Origin: Actinomycetota bacterium
GTDB lineage: Bacteria > Actinomycetota > AC-67
Reading direction: 5' to 3'
NCBI GenBank assembly: GCA_040905475.1
Contig: JBBDRM010000073.1
Span: 761-35,528, forward strand
Length of the DNA: 34,768 nucleotides
Positions 23,936 through 31,579 of the stretch are shown here, piece after piece. A program made the position numbers and the translations under genes. Under the pieces are notes generated by a model. That model was given only the letters and a program-made list of their open reading frames with translations. It was not told the DNA's origin and did not search any database. Every line of letters begins with the position of its first letter. Within the stretch, counting starts at the first letter, position 1.

Positions 23936-24318
23936 GATGCCCTCCTCAGTCCTCGTGCTCGTCGAGTACACGGCTCGTTCTTGTCGGCTCGGCGCCGCAG
24001 CGGCGTCGAGCAAAGCTCGGACGTCACCCACGCGGAATCGTCGGTGGCCACCGGGCGTCGTGACGTAGGGGAGCTTCCGGCCTTGTGCCCAGGCGGTCAC
24101 GCTCCGCCTGCTCACGAGGAAAGTGTGGCGACCTGACCGGTGGAGAGCAGCCTTGTCTCGAGCCAGTCCGGAGCGCGGCCGGGATCGTCCGCATAGAGCG
24201 AGTCGATGAGGCGCAGGCGTTCAGCCTCAGGCCCGGGTCGCTTCCCGTCGTCCCTGCGCGTGGCTTTCTTCCCACCCTTCCCCTTCACATCATGCGTGGG
24301 AGAACGCGACGGAACCAT
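23936..24318 (-). pseudogene. BldC-like helix-turn-helix gene, frameshifted
   Basis: A MerR/BldC-type DNA-binding domain split over two frames. The first part begins at ATG 24318 (MVPSRSPTHDVKGKGGKKATRR...) and runs to LETRLLSTGQVATLSS before a TGA at 24112-24114. The domain then continues in another frame with VSRRSVTAWAQGRKLPYVTTPGGHRRFRVGDVRALL. The intact paralogue at 24394-24714 reads LEARLLRAGEVAALLQVSRRSVAAWAQRG... straight through, so one base is missing near 24112-24120. The broken frame then stays open into the membrane protein gene. It could be a real inactivating deletion, a sequencing error, or (less likely) a programmed shift; I see no classic slippery heptamer. If repaired, the product could be a 300-residue HTH-membrane fusion or an HTH protein followed by reinitiation at 23935. 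Confidence 0.7.
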
Positions 24319-24393
24319 CGGGAGTTCTACGGAAACTGCCGACGGGGCAACGGCCGGCGAGTAGGGCGAACTACGCCAACGTCGCTCGCGCGT

Positions 24394-24714
24394 TCAGCCG
24401 CGACGAGCAGGATGCGGGGGAAGGGACTCGACGTCGGCGACGCGTTTGAGCGACGCGATGAGCGCACGGACGTCGGCTGCGCGGAAGCGGCGGTGCCCGC
24501 CGGGCGTCTCGATGAACGGGAGGAACCCGCGCTGAGCCCAGGCGGCTACGCTCCGGCGACTCACCTGGAGTAACGCCGCGACCTCACCTGCGCGCAGCAG
24601 GCGCGCCTCGAGGAAGCGCGGCCGGTCGGGGGCGGAGGGGTACACGCGACGCAGGGCGCGGCGACGCGACTCGGCAGCGCTGCGTGGTCGCTTGGTTCCG
24701 GAAGCGTTGGACAC
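24394..24714 (-). CDS. BldC-like helix-turn-helix DNA-binding protein
   Basis: A 106-residue protein with a single winged HTH of the excisionase/BldC (MerR-like, HTH_17) type: ARLLRAGEVAALLQVSRRSVAAWAQRGFLPFIETPGGHRRFRAADVRALI, about residues 36-85. The TPGGHRRF wing motif is the family hallmark. A basic N-terminal tail (KRPRSAAESRRRALRRV) precedes it and a short tail follows; there is no effector domain. BldC proteins bind direct repeats cooperatively and control development in Streptomyces; the targets here are unknown. The start is GTG at 24714 with GAGAGGAT upstream. It is the intact paralogue of the frameshifted copy 75 nt downstream, and the two presumably arose by tandem duplication. 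Confidence 0.8.
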   Translation of the reverse strand: MSNASGTKRPRSAAESRRRALRRVYPSAPDRPRFLEARLLRAGEVAALLQVSRRSVAAWAQRGFLPFIETPGGHRRFRAADVRALIASLKRVADVESLPPHPARRG

Positions 24715-24769
24715 GATGCGCCATCCTCTCACCGACGATCGCGGAGTCCAGTGGAGCGAAACGCGCCGC

Positions 24770-25612
24770 TCAGCCGGTGGTGAGGAAGTACTCGATCGCG
24801 CCCGCGGTTTCGTCGGGGCATTCCTCCGGGACGAAGTGTCCGCAGTCCGGAAGACGAACCGCTCGAGCCTGCGGGATGTCGCGCTCGATCCCGGTGAGGA
24901 TCGACTCGGGTAGCACCGGATCACGCATCCCCCAAACCAGGAGCGTGGGAGCTTCGATGCGTCTCGGCGTTCTGGACGTCGAGTCACGGCGTCCCGGTCG
25001 AACCCGCCGTGCGATGATCTTGCGCGTGATCGTCCGGTAGTACGCGAGCGCCGAGCGAACGTTCGCCGGATCCGCGTACGCCTCACGGTACGGGCGTGTC
25101 GTGTCCTCATCGAAGACGTCCTTGCGGGCCGCCCCGGCGCGGAGCATGGAAGTCACCAGCCGGTCCCCGACGAGCCGGAACGCGAGCTCCGGCACGAATG
25201 GGACGTTGAACGCGAGGAAATGGAACCCGCGCTTGAGATCGAGCTTCCGGAACGGAGCGTTGATCACGACGAGGTTCGACACCTCGCCCGGGTGCGTCAA
25301 CGCGAGCGCGAAGGCAAGCGAGCCGCCCCAGTCGTGCCCGACGATCGTCGCAGGGGACGCACCGAGCTCGTCGAGGAACGTCGCGAGCACGCCGGCCACG
25401 GCCTCTGCTTCGTACCGTGGAGGAGCGCCGCTCCGGCCGAACCCGGGCAGATCCGGGACGATCACTCGGTACCGCTTGGCCAGCCGCTCCGCGACGGCAC
25501 CCCAGCAGGCTCCCGTCTGCGGGAAGCCGTGCAGCAGGACGACCGGATCGCCGGCCCCCTCCTCGCGGACGAACATCCGAACGCCCGACGCGACGACGGT
25601 GCGCTCGTTCAT
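24770..25612 (-). CDS. Alpha/beta hydrolase, epoxide hydrolase / haloacid dehalogenase-like
   Basis: A 280-residue alpha/beta hydrolase. The oxyanion loop HGFPQT (28-33) and the nucleophile elbow VGHDWGG with Asp94 indicate an aspartate nucleophile, as in epoxide hydrolases and fluoroacetate or haloalkane dehalogenases, and not a serine esterase. The acid lies in VWGMRDPVLP and the histidine in DCGHFVPEECPDE. A cap domain sits between about 125 and 215, including SALAYYR. The ATG at 25612 overlaps the glnE stop (ATGA), so it is translated with GlnE although no functional link is evident. A much longer open frame upstream overlaps glnE and is not coding. Confidence 0.87.
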   Translation of the reverse strand: MNERTVVASGVRMFVREEGAGDPVVLLHGFPQTGACWGAVAERLAKRYRVIVPDLPGFGRSGAPPRYEAEAVAGVLATFLDELGASPATIVGHDWGGSLAFALALTHPGEVSNLVVINAPFRKLDLKRGFHFLAFNVPFVPELAFRLVGDRLVTSMLRAGAARKDVFDEDTTRPYREAYADPANVRSALAYYRTITRKIIARRVRPGRRDSTSRTPRRIEAPTLLVWGMRDPVLPESILTGIERDIPQARAVRLPDCGHFVPEECPDETAGAIEYFLTTG

Positions 25613-28524
25613 GAGCCGCCGTAGAAGACGTCTTCGCAGACCTGTCGCGCGCGCCGGGTGACGCGGCGATAGTCCTCGATGAACTGGACCCGCGCTCCGG
25701 GCGCCGCGTACCCGAGCGCCCTCGCGAGCACTTCCTGATCCTCGGGCGTCTGGGGCAAAGCGTCTTGCGGCCGGCCGCGGATCAGGTAGAGGACGTTGCG
25801 CGTGCGGTTGAGGAAGCGGTACGCATCGACGAGCCACCGAGCCTTTTCCAGATCGAGCAGGGCCATGTCGGCGGCGGCGGCGACCGAATGGACGGTCGTC
25901 TGCGCGCGGAGCCGTGGGTCGCGGTGACCGTGCATCAGTTGGAGCAGCTGGATGGTGAACTCGACGTCGACGAGCCCGCCGCGCCCGACCTTCATCTGGA
26001 ACTTCGGATCCTCCCGCGGGCCGAGGCGTTCCTTCTCGATCCGGGCCTTCATGCCGCGGATCTCGCGGATGGCCTCGGGCGAAAGGCGCTCCGGATACAC
26101 ATACGGACGAACCAGATCCGTGAACTGCTGCCCCAAGGTCGGATCCCCGGCAATCGGACGCGCCTTGATCAACGCCTGGAACTCCCACGGCTGCGCCCGC
26201 CGCTCGTAATACGCCCGGAACCCCGCGATCGAACGCACCAACGGCCCGTCCTTCCCCTCGGGACGCAACCGCGCATCCACCCGGAACGCCTGGCCCTCCT
26301 CCGTGGTCGCGGCCAGCCGTTGGAGCAGCCCCTCGCCCATCGCCGACGCCCAGGCATAGCCGCTCCGATCGTCCGGCGCGTCGAACACGAACATCACATC
26401 GACGTCGGAGGCGTAGTTCAGCTCCTCCCCGCCCAGCTTGCCCATCCCGACGACGGAGAAGCGAGCACCGGGGGGAGCCGGATGCTCCTCCTCCAAGGAT
26501 GAGGTCGCGGCGCGCAACGCCCCCTCCGCGAGGAACGCCAGCTCCCGGCCGACGTCCTCGACCGACACGCCCCCGGCCAGATCCCTACACGCGATCCTCA
26601 GCACCTCGCGACGTTTGAGACGGCGGATCGCCGCGTCGCGCGTCTCGGGCTCGGAACGCCATTCGACGTTCTCGATGGCCTCGGCGTGGAGCTGTTCGCG
26701 GGTCTTGCGCGCGAGCGTGCGTTCGTCGGCGAGCGCCGCGACGAAGTCCGGGACGTGCAGCAGGTATTCGCCGAGCATCTTGCTCGTGCCGAGCACCCGG
26801 CAGAGCAGCTCCACGACCGGCGGCGCGTCGCGCAACGCGGCGAGCGCGGCCGGGTTGCTGCCGACCCGAAGCGCGACATCCCGGAACGCAGAGACCGCGA
26901 GATCGGGGTCCGGCGCGTCGGCCATCCAATCGAGCATCACCGGGAGGAGATTCCGCATCAGCTGCGCGCGACGCGAGAGGCCGCTGGTCAGATCCCCGAG
27001 GAATTTGAGCGAACGGCCCGGCGACTTGAACCCGAGCGCCGACAGCCGCTCCTGAGCGGCATCGGGGTTGAGCGCCGGCGCCTGAGCGAAGCGCTCGAGC
27101 AAGGGACGGTAGAAGAGCTTCTCGTGGATGCGGCGAACCAGCGTTTGCGTTCGCCGCCACTCCTCCTCGAACGCCTCGAGCGCCGTCTGCGTCGGCGAGT
27201 CGCGGAAGCCCAGCGAACGCGCGAGCGTCCTGCGCCGTCCCTCGTCCTCGGGAACGGTGTGGGTCTGCCGCTCCTGCGCGAGCTGCAGCCGGTGCTCGAT
27301 CTTGCGAAGGAACTTGTACGCCCCGGCGAGGTCGGCGGCGTCGTCGTCCCCCACGTATGCGCCGTGCGCGAGTGCGGACAGCGCCTCCAGCGTGTTCCCG
27401 CTACGGAGCGAGGTGTCGCGCCGCGCGTGGACGAGCTGGAGCAGTTGGACGGCGAACTCTATATCCCGGATCCCGCCGGGTCCCCGTTTCACCTCGCGCT
27501 GCGCGACGCCGCGCGCGGCGAGCGCGCGTTCGGCGCGTGCTTTCATGCCGCGGATCTCGCGGATGGCCTCGGGCGACAGACGCTCCGGATACACATACGG
27601 ACGAGCCAGATCCGTGAACTGCTGCCCCAAGGTCGGATCCCCGGCAACCGGACGCGCCTTGATCAACGCCTGGAACTCCCACGGCTTCGCCCACCGCTCG
27701 TAATACGTCCGGAACCCCGCGATCGAACGCACCAGTGGCCCGTCGCGCCCTTCGGGCCGAAGCGACGTGTCGACCCGGAACGCCTGGCCCTCCTCCGTCG
27801 TCGCGGCCAGCCGATGGAGGATCCCGTCCGCAACCGCCTGCGCCCATGCATGCCCTGCTCGCTCGTCCGGAGCGTCGAACACGAACATCACATCGATGTC
27901 GGAGGCGTAGTTGAGCTCCTCGGCGCCGAGCTTGCCCATCCCGATCACGGAGAACCGCGCTTGCGGCGGCGCGGGGTGCTCCTCCTCGAGCGACGCCAGA
28001 GCGGCGCGCAGCGATCCCTCGGCGAGGAAGGCCAGCTCACGGCCCACGTCCTCGACCGACGCTCCACCCGCCAGATCCCGGCACGCGATCCTCAGGACCT
28101 CGCGACGCTTCCAGATGCGAAGGGCGGTTGCCGGATCGTCCGAGGAATGGACGGCGCGCAACGCCTGGTCGGTCAGCCCCTTCCGGGTTCGGGGCTTCTG
28201 CAGCGCGGAGCCGTCGCGGAGCACGTCGGCTTGCCCCGGATGCCGGGAAAGGAAGGCGCCGAGCGAGGTCGAAAGGCCCAGCACCGCGGCGAGCCGCTCG
28301 AGATAGGCGCTGGACGGAACACGTCCGCTCATCGCGATCCACCGGCAAAGCTGCGCCGCGGCGAGGTCCGGATCGGGCGCTTCCGCGCACGCCGCGATCA
28401 CACGGCGAAGCGCCTCGCCGTCGAGCGCGCAGGCCGCGAGATGACGCGCCGCGTCTTGTGGACGCAAGAATCCGGCGCGCGCGAGCGCGTGTGAGAGCTC
28501 GTCGGTTCGGGTTGGCGTCGCCAA
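25609..28524 (-). CDS. glnE: Bifunctional glutamine synthetase adenylyltransferase / adenylyl-removing enzyme
   Basis: Switches GlnA off by adenylylating its tyrosine (Tyr404 in the copy here) and on again by phosphorolysis. At 971 residues it is full length: an N-terminal removase-type domain, a helical linker, and a C-terminal transferase domain. Both nucleotidyltransferase motifs are intact: GMGKLGAEELNYASDIDVMF near residue 193 and GMGKLGGEELNYASDVDVMF 498 residues later, each with its DxD. The two halves are strikingly similar, nearly identical at DNA level for 200 bp. The start is TTG at 28524 (LATPTRTDELSHALARAGF): the frame stays open further upstream but overlaps the divergent peptidase gene. 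TAGGGT (28538 to 28533) ends 8 nt before this TTG, so a near-leaderless mRNA is likely. The position and strand relative to glnA and glnA2 match M. tuberculosis (Rv2220-Rv2222c). Confidence 0.94.
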   Translation of the reverse strand: MATPTRTDELSHALARAGFLRPQDAARHLAACALDGEALRRVIAACAEAPDPDLAAAQLCRWIAMSGRVPSSAYLERLAAVLGLSTSLGAFLSRHPGQADVLRDGSALQKPRTRKGLTDQALRAVHSSDDPATALRIWKRREVLRIACRDLAGGASVEDVGRELAFLAEGSLRAALASLEEEHPAPPQARFSVIGMGKLGAEELNYASDIDVMFVFDAPDERAGHAWAQAVADGILHRLAATTEEGQAFRVDTSLRPEGRDGPLVRSIAGFRTYYERWAKPWEFQALIKARPVAGDPTLGQQFTDLARPYVYPERLSPEAIREIRGMKARAERALAARGVAQREVKRGPGGIRDIEFAVQLLQLVHARRDTSLRSGNTLEALSALAHGAYVGDDDAADLAGAYKFLRKIEHRLQLAQERQTHTVPEDEGRRRTLARSLGFRDSPTQTALEAFEEEWRRTQTLVRRIHEKLFYRPLLERFAQAPALNPDAAQERLSALGFKSPGRSLKFLGDLTSGLSRRAQLMRNLLPVMLDWMADAPDPDLAVSAFRDVALRVGSNPAALAALRDAPPVVELLCRVLGTSKMLGEYLLHVPDFVAALADERTLARKTREQLHAEAIENVEWRSEPETRDAAIRRLKRREVLRIACRDLAGGVSVEDVGRELAFLAEGALRAATSSLEEEHPAPPGARFSVVGMGKLGGEELNYASDVDVMFVFDAPDDRSGYAWASAMGEGLLQRLAATTEEGQAFRVDARLRPEGKDGPLVRSIAGFRAYYERRAQPWEFQALIKARPIAGDPTLGQQFTDLVRPYVYPERLSPEAIREIRGMKARIEKERLGPREDPKFQMKVGRGGLVDVEFTIQLLQLMHGHRDPRLRAQTTVHSVAAAADMALLDLEKARWLVDAYRFLNRTRNVLYLIRGRPQDALPQTPEDQEVLARALGYAAPGARVQFIEDYRRVTRRARQVCEDVFYGGS
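26041..26617 (-). repeat. glnE internal repeat, copy in the adenylyltransferase half
   Basis: Matches 27535-28111 at a constant offset of 1494 bp (498 codons) with no gap that I can see. In the segment 26051-26250 I count 9 mismatches in 200 positions. The next 30 bases are poorly matched, then identity is high again. Encodes about residues 637-828. Confidence 0.85.
27535..28111 (-). repeat. glnE internal repeat, copy in the adenylyl-removing half
   Basis: Partner of 26041-26617, encoding about residues 139-330. The mosaic of almost identical and diverged stretches suggests gene conversion between the halves and not simple shared ancestry. Confidence 0.85.
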
Positions 28525-28532
28525 GACGTCTA

Positions 28533-28542
28533 ACCCTATCCT
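28533..28542. promoter_or_regulatory. Overlapping divergent -10 boxes of glnE and the S51 peptidase gene
   Basis: ACCCTATCCT holds TAGGGT for glnE (minus, 28538 to 28533) and TATCCT for the peptidase (plus, 28537-28542), sharing two bases. Only 27 bp separate the two start codons, so any -35 element of each lies inside the other gene. Confidence 0.5.
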
Positions 28543-28551
28543 TCGCGCGAG

Positions 28552-29304
28552 ATGGCCGTCTTCGCCCTGCTCGGATCGGGAGAGTTCCTCCCCTGGGCTC
28601 GCGACGTCGATCGCTGGGCCGCGGAGCACGCGACCGCATCCTCCGATCGTGCGTTGATCCTTCCGACCGCGTCCGCACCGGAAGGCGACGACGTGTTCAA
28701 CAGATGGGCCGGCATGGGCGCCGAACACTTCACGGCGATCGGGCTGACCCCAGAGGTCCTGCCGCTGAAGACGCGCGAGGACGCGCTGCGCGCAGAGCTC
28801 GTCGATGAGGTAGCCGATGCGCGCTACATCTTCTTCTCTGGAGGCAACCCCGGGTACCTCGCCGACACGTTGCGCGACACGCCGTTCTGGGATGCCGTGC
28901 TCGACGCGCTCGCGCACGGAACCGCGTTCGGAGGATGCAGCGCAGGCGCCAGTGCGGTGGGCTCCGTCGCGCCCGACGTCACCTCGGCGACGATCGACTT
29001 GAACGACCTGCGCTGGGTGCCCGGTCTGCCGCTGTTCACCCGAGCCAGCATCCCAACGCACTTCGACGCGGTGGAATCGTTCTTCCCAGGCTTGCGTCGG
29101 TTCATCATCGACTCCGTCCCGGCCGACAACGTCTTGTTCGGTATCGACGAGGACACCGCGGCGTGCGGAGACGGCGAGAGATGGACGGTCATGGGCAACG
29201 GCGCCCTAACCATCATCGGCGCCGACGGAGGCGACCCCGTCGAGCACCGCGCCGGGACGACGGTCGAGTGTCCACTCGGGCTCGCGCTCGGGACGCGCTT
29301 CTAG
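28552..29304 (+). CDS. Peptidase S51 (dipeptidase E / cyanophycinase-like)
   Basis: A 250-residue protein with a flavodoxin-like Rossmann fold and a serine nucleophile elbow FGGCSAGASA (Ser130), the hallmark of the S51 family. FFSGGNPGYLADTL is the substrate-side loop. Characterised relatives cut N-terminal Asp-X dipeptides (PepE) or the storage polymer cyanophycin, multi-L-arginyl-poly-aspartate. This form is close in length to both. The ATG at 28552 follows TATCCT by 9 nt without a ribosome binding site. Its partner downstream is an LLM-type oxidoreductase only 4 nt away. A link with nitrogen storage is suggested by glnE and glnA2 around it, but there is no cyanophycin synthetase in the window, so the substrate is open. 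Confidence 0.82.
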   Translation: MAVFALLGSGEFLPWARDVDRWAAEHATASSDRALILPTASAPEGDDVFNRWAGMGAEHFTAIGLTPEVLPLKTREDALRAELVDEVADARYIFFSGGNPGYLADTLRDTPFWDAVLDALAHGTAFGGCSAGASAVGSVAPDVTSATIDLNDLRWVPGLPLFTRASIPTHFDAVESFFPGLRRFIIDSVPADNVLFGIDEDTAACGDGERWTVMGNGALTIIGADGGDPVEHRAGTTVECPLGLALGTRF

Positions 29305-29308
29305 CGTC

Positions 29309-30232
29309 GTGAAGATCCGCGTCGGACTCGGCCTGTCGAGCTTCTCGCTCGCCGGATGGGATCACGACACGTTTTGGTCGATCGTCGACGCCACCGAACG
29401 CGACGGTTGGGATTCGATCTGGTTCTCCGAGCGTGTGACGCTCGACGCGCCCGACCCGCTCGTCGCGATGGCGGCGGTCGCCGGTCGAACGCGAAAGCTG
29501 AAGTTCGGGCCAAGCGTGATGGTTCTTCCGGGCCGCAATCCGGTCCTGCTCGCGAAGCAGCTCGCGACGCTCGACGTCGTGTCGAACGGACGGCTCATCG
29601 CCGCGTTCGGGCTCGGCGTAGACGGAGGGTCGGACCGCAGCATCTTCGGCGTCGACCGGACCGAGGGCGCAGCTCGAACCCAGGAAGCCGTCCGGCTGAT
29701 GCGCATGGTCTGGACGCAGGAGCGGGTCACGTTCGACGGCCGCTTCTTCCGGGTGGACGACGTCGCCGTGGGCCCGAAACCGCTTCAAAAACCGGCTCCC
29801 GACGTCTGGTTCGGAGGCGTCTCCAAGCCGGCCCTTCGCCGGGTCGCCCAGCTCGGCGACGGGTGGCTCCCCTCGTTCATCGCGGTCGACGAGTACGCGG
29901 GCATGGCCGCCGCGATCCGCGAGCACGCCGCGGAGTCCGAACGGGCCATCGACGAAGAGCACTTCGGCGCGCTGGTCCCCTACCTGCCCGACGGCGCCGC
30001 CGACCCCGAGCAGATCCTTGCCGTGGTCGCAGCACGGCGGCCGGGCGTCGACCCGCGCGAGCTGGTCGTGCTGGGCGGAACGGCCGAGCTCCGCTCGCGC
30101 CTCGAGCGTTTCGTCGAGCAAGGGGCGAGCAAGTTCGTCGTCACACCCGTTCTTCGACCGAAGGACTGGGAGAGCGAACTCGCGAGCGTTCGCGCCGAGG
30201 TCGCGGTCCCGCTCGAGGCCGCGAGCGTCTAG
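29309..30232 (+). CDS. Luciferase-like (LLM class) flavin/F420-dependent oxidoreductase
   Basis: A 307-residue single-domain TIM barrel of the bacterial luciferase superfamily: FWSIVDATERDGWDSIWFSERVTLDAPDPLVAMAAVAGRTRKLKFGPSV is a typical opening, then GRNPVLLAKQLATLDVVSNGRLIAAFGLG, the most conserved block. ALRRVAQLGDGWLPSF and a C-terminal GASKFVVTPV follow. Actinobacterial members mostly use F420, others FMN; the sequence does not settle which. The start is GTG at 29309, four bases after the peptidase stop, so both form one unit. The stop overlaps the stop of convergent glnA2 (CTAG at 30229-30232). The substrate is unknown. Confidence 0.88.
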   Translation: MKIRVGLGLSSFSLAGWDHDTFWSIVDATERDGWDSIWFSERVTLDAPDPLVAMAAVAGRTRKLKFGPSVMVLPGRNPVLLAKQLATLDVVSNGRLIAAFGLGVDGGSDRSIFGVDRTEGAARTQEAVRLMRMVWTQERVTFDGRFFRVDDVAVGPKPLQKPAPDVWFGGVSKPALRRVAQLGDGWLPSFIAVDEYAGMAAAIREHAAESERAIDEEHFGALVPYLPDGAADPEQILAVVAARRPGVDPRELVVLGGTAELRSRLERFVEQGASKFVVTPVLRPKDWESELASVRAEVAVPLEAASV

Positions 30233-31566
30233 AGCAACGGCAGGTAGCGCTCGAGCTCGAAGGGCGACACGTAGGACTTGTAGGCGTTCCACTCCGCCTG
30301 CTTGTTGCGCAGGAACTGCTCGAAGACGTGCTCGCCGAGGGCTTCGGCGACGAGCTCGGAGCGCTCCATCTCTTTCAACGCGACCGACAGATCGTCGGGC
30401 AGCGACTGGATGCCTTTCGCGGCGCGGTCCTCCGGCGTGAGCGCATCGACTTCTTCCGACGCTTCGTCGGGGAGCTCGTAGCCCTCCTCGATACCGCGCA
30501 GCCCGGCCGCGAGGATCACCGAGAACGCGAGATACGGGTTGCACGCCGGATCGGGCGAGCGGATCTCCACGCGCGCCGACGCCTCCTTCTTGGGCTTCGC
30601 TCCCGGGACGCGCACGAACGCCGAACGCAGGTATCGCGACCAACCCACCGTCGTCGGAGCCTCGTATCCCGGCACCAACCGCTTGTACGAGTTCACCCAT
30701 TGGTTCAGGATCGCGGTCATCTCGCGGGCATGGCGCAGCAGGCCCGCGACGAATTGCTTGCCGACCTTCGAGAGGTGCGCTTGGCCCTTCGGGTCGAAGA
30801 AGACGTTACGGTCGCCCTCGAACAGCGAGACGTGGGTATGCATGCCGCTCCCCCACTGACCCTGGATCGGCTTCGGCATGAACGTCGCGTGCATGCCCCG
30901 CTCCTGCGCGACCTCCTTCACGACGAGCCGGTAGGTCATGATGTTGTCGGCCATCGTGAGCGCGTCGGCGAATCGGAGGTCGATCTCGTGCTGCGACGGC
31001 GCGACCTCGTGGTGGGAGTACTCGACCGAGATCCCCATCTGCTCGAGCGTCTGGATCGCCTGCCGCCGGAAGTCCTGCGCCGAGTCGAGAGGCGTCTGGT
31101 CGAAGTACGAGCCTTGATCGAGCGGCACCGGCTCGGTCGACGACTTGAAGAGGAAGAACTCCATCTCCGGGTGCACGTAGAACGTGAGCCCTTTCGCGGC
31201 CGCGCGCTCGAGGTTGCGGCGTAGGACCCACCTCGGGTCGCCGGGGAACGGCGCGTGATCCGGCGTGACGATGTCGCAGAACATCCGCGCCTCGAGGTAC
31301 GGGTTCCCACGCGAGACCGGGAGGATCTGGAACGTCGAGGCGTCGGGCCGCGCGAGCATGTCGGACTCCTGGATGCGGGCGAAGCCCTCGATCGCCGAGC
31401 CGTCGAAGCCCATGCCTTGCTCGCACGCCACCTCGAGCTCGGCCGGGGTGATCGCGAAGGACTTCAGGAACCCGAGGACGTCCGTGAACCACAGCCGGAT
31501 GAAGCGGATGTCCCGCTCCTCGACGGTGCGGAGGACGTAGGAGATCTGATCGCGGGTGGGATCCAC
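30229..31566 (-). CDS. glnA2: Glutamine synthetase, type I-alpha (GlnA2-like)
   Basis: A 445-residue type I glutamine synthetase: GMGFDGSAIEGFARIQESDM, the metal-site blocks HPEMEFFLF and HHEVAPSQHEIDLRFADAL, FMPKPIQGQWGSGMHTHVSLF, and [12 protein letters not shown] are all present. It lacks the insertion and the tyrosine of the adenylylated form: the segment corresponding to [10 protein letters not shown] reads EEVDALTPED, so GlnE should not control it. The length matches GlnA2 of mycobacteria and Streptomyces, which is dispensable there and in some cases acts on other amines or is weakly active. The start is GTG at 31566, directly after a TAAACT -10 box, so probably leaderless. It lies near glnE on the same strand as in mycobacteria, but here two plus-strand genes separate them. 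Confidence 0.93.
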   Translation of the reverse strand: MDPTRDQISYVLRTVEERDIRFIRLWFTDVLGFLKSFAITPAELEVACEQGMGFDGSAIEGFARIQESDMLARPDASTFQILPVSRGNPYLEARMFCDIVTPDHAPFPGDPRWVLRRNLERAAAKGLTFYVHPEMEFFLFKSSTEPVPLDQGSYFDQTPLDSAQDFRRQAIQTLEQMGISVEYSHHEVAPSQHEIDLRFADALTMADNIMTYRLVVKEVAQERGMHATFMPKPIQGQWGSGMHTHVSLFEGDRNVFFDPKGQAHLSKVGKQFVAGLLRHAREMTAILNQWVNSYKRLVPGYEAPTTVGWSRYLRSAFVRVPGAKPKKEASARVEIRSPDPACNPYLAFSVILAAGLRGIEEGYELPDEASEEVDALTPEDRAAKGIQSLPDDLSVALKEMERSELVAEALGEHVFEQFLRNKQAEWNAYKSYVSPFELERYLPLL

Positions 31567-31573
31567 GGAGACG

Positions 31574-31579
31574 AGTTTA
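31574..31579 (-). promoter_or_regulatory. -10 box of glnA2, leaderless arrangement
   Basis: TAAACT on the minus strand, ending 7 nt before the GTG at 31566 and overlapping the stop of the upstream monooxygenase-like gene. No good -35 and no ribosome binding site are seen. Confidence 0.5.

Noticed and set aside
24108-24122. Programmed ribosomal frameshift in the HTH gene
   Set aside because: No slippery heptamer or downstream pseudoknot is evident, and comparison with the paralogue is explained more simply by loss of one base.
25613-26188. Upstream extension of the alpha/beta hydrolase to 472 residues
   Set aside because: It lies within glnE in another frame, while the ATG at 25612 overlaps the glnE stop and starts a normal hydrolase.
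28525-29061. N-terminal extension of glnE by 179 residues
   Set aside because: The extension is antisense to the clearly coding S51 peptidase gene and has no resemblance to GlnE; low-complexity Arg/Gly sequence is typical of shadow frames in GC-rich DNA.
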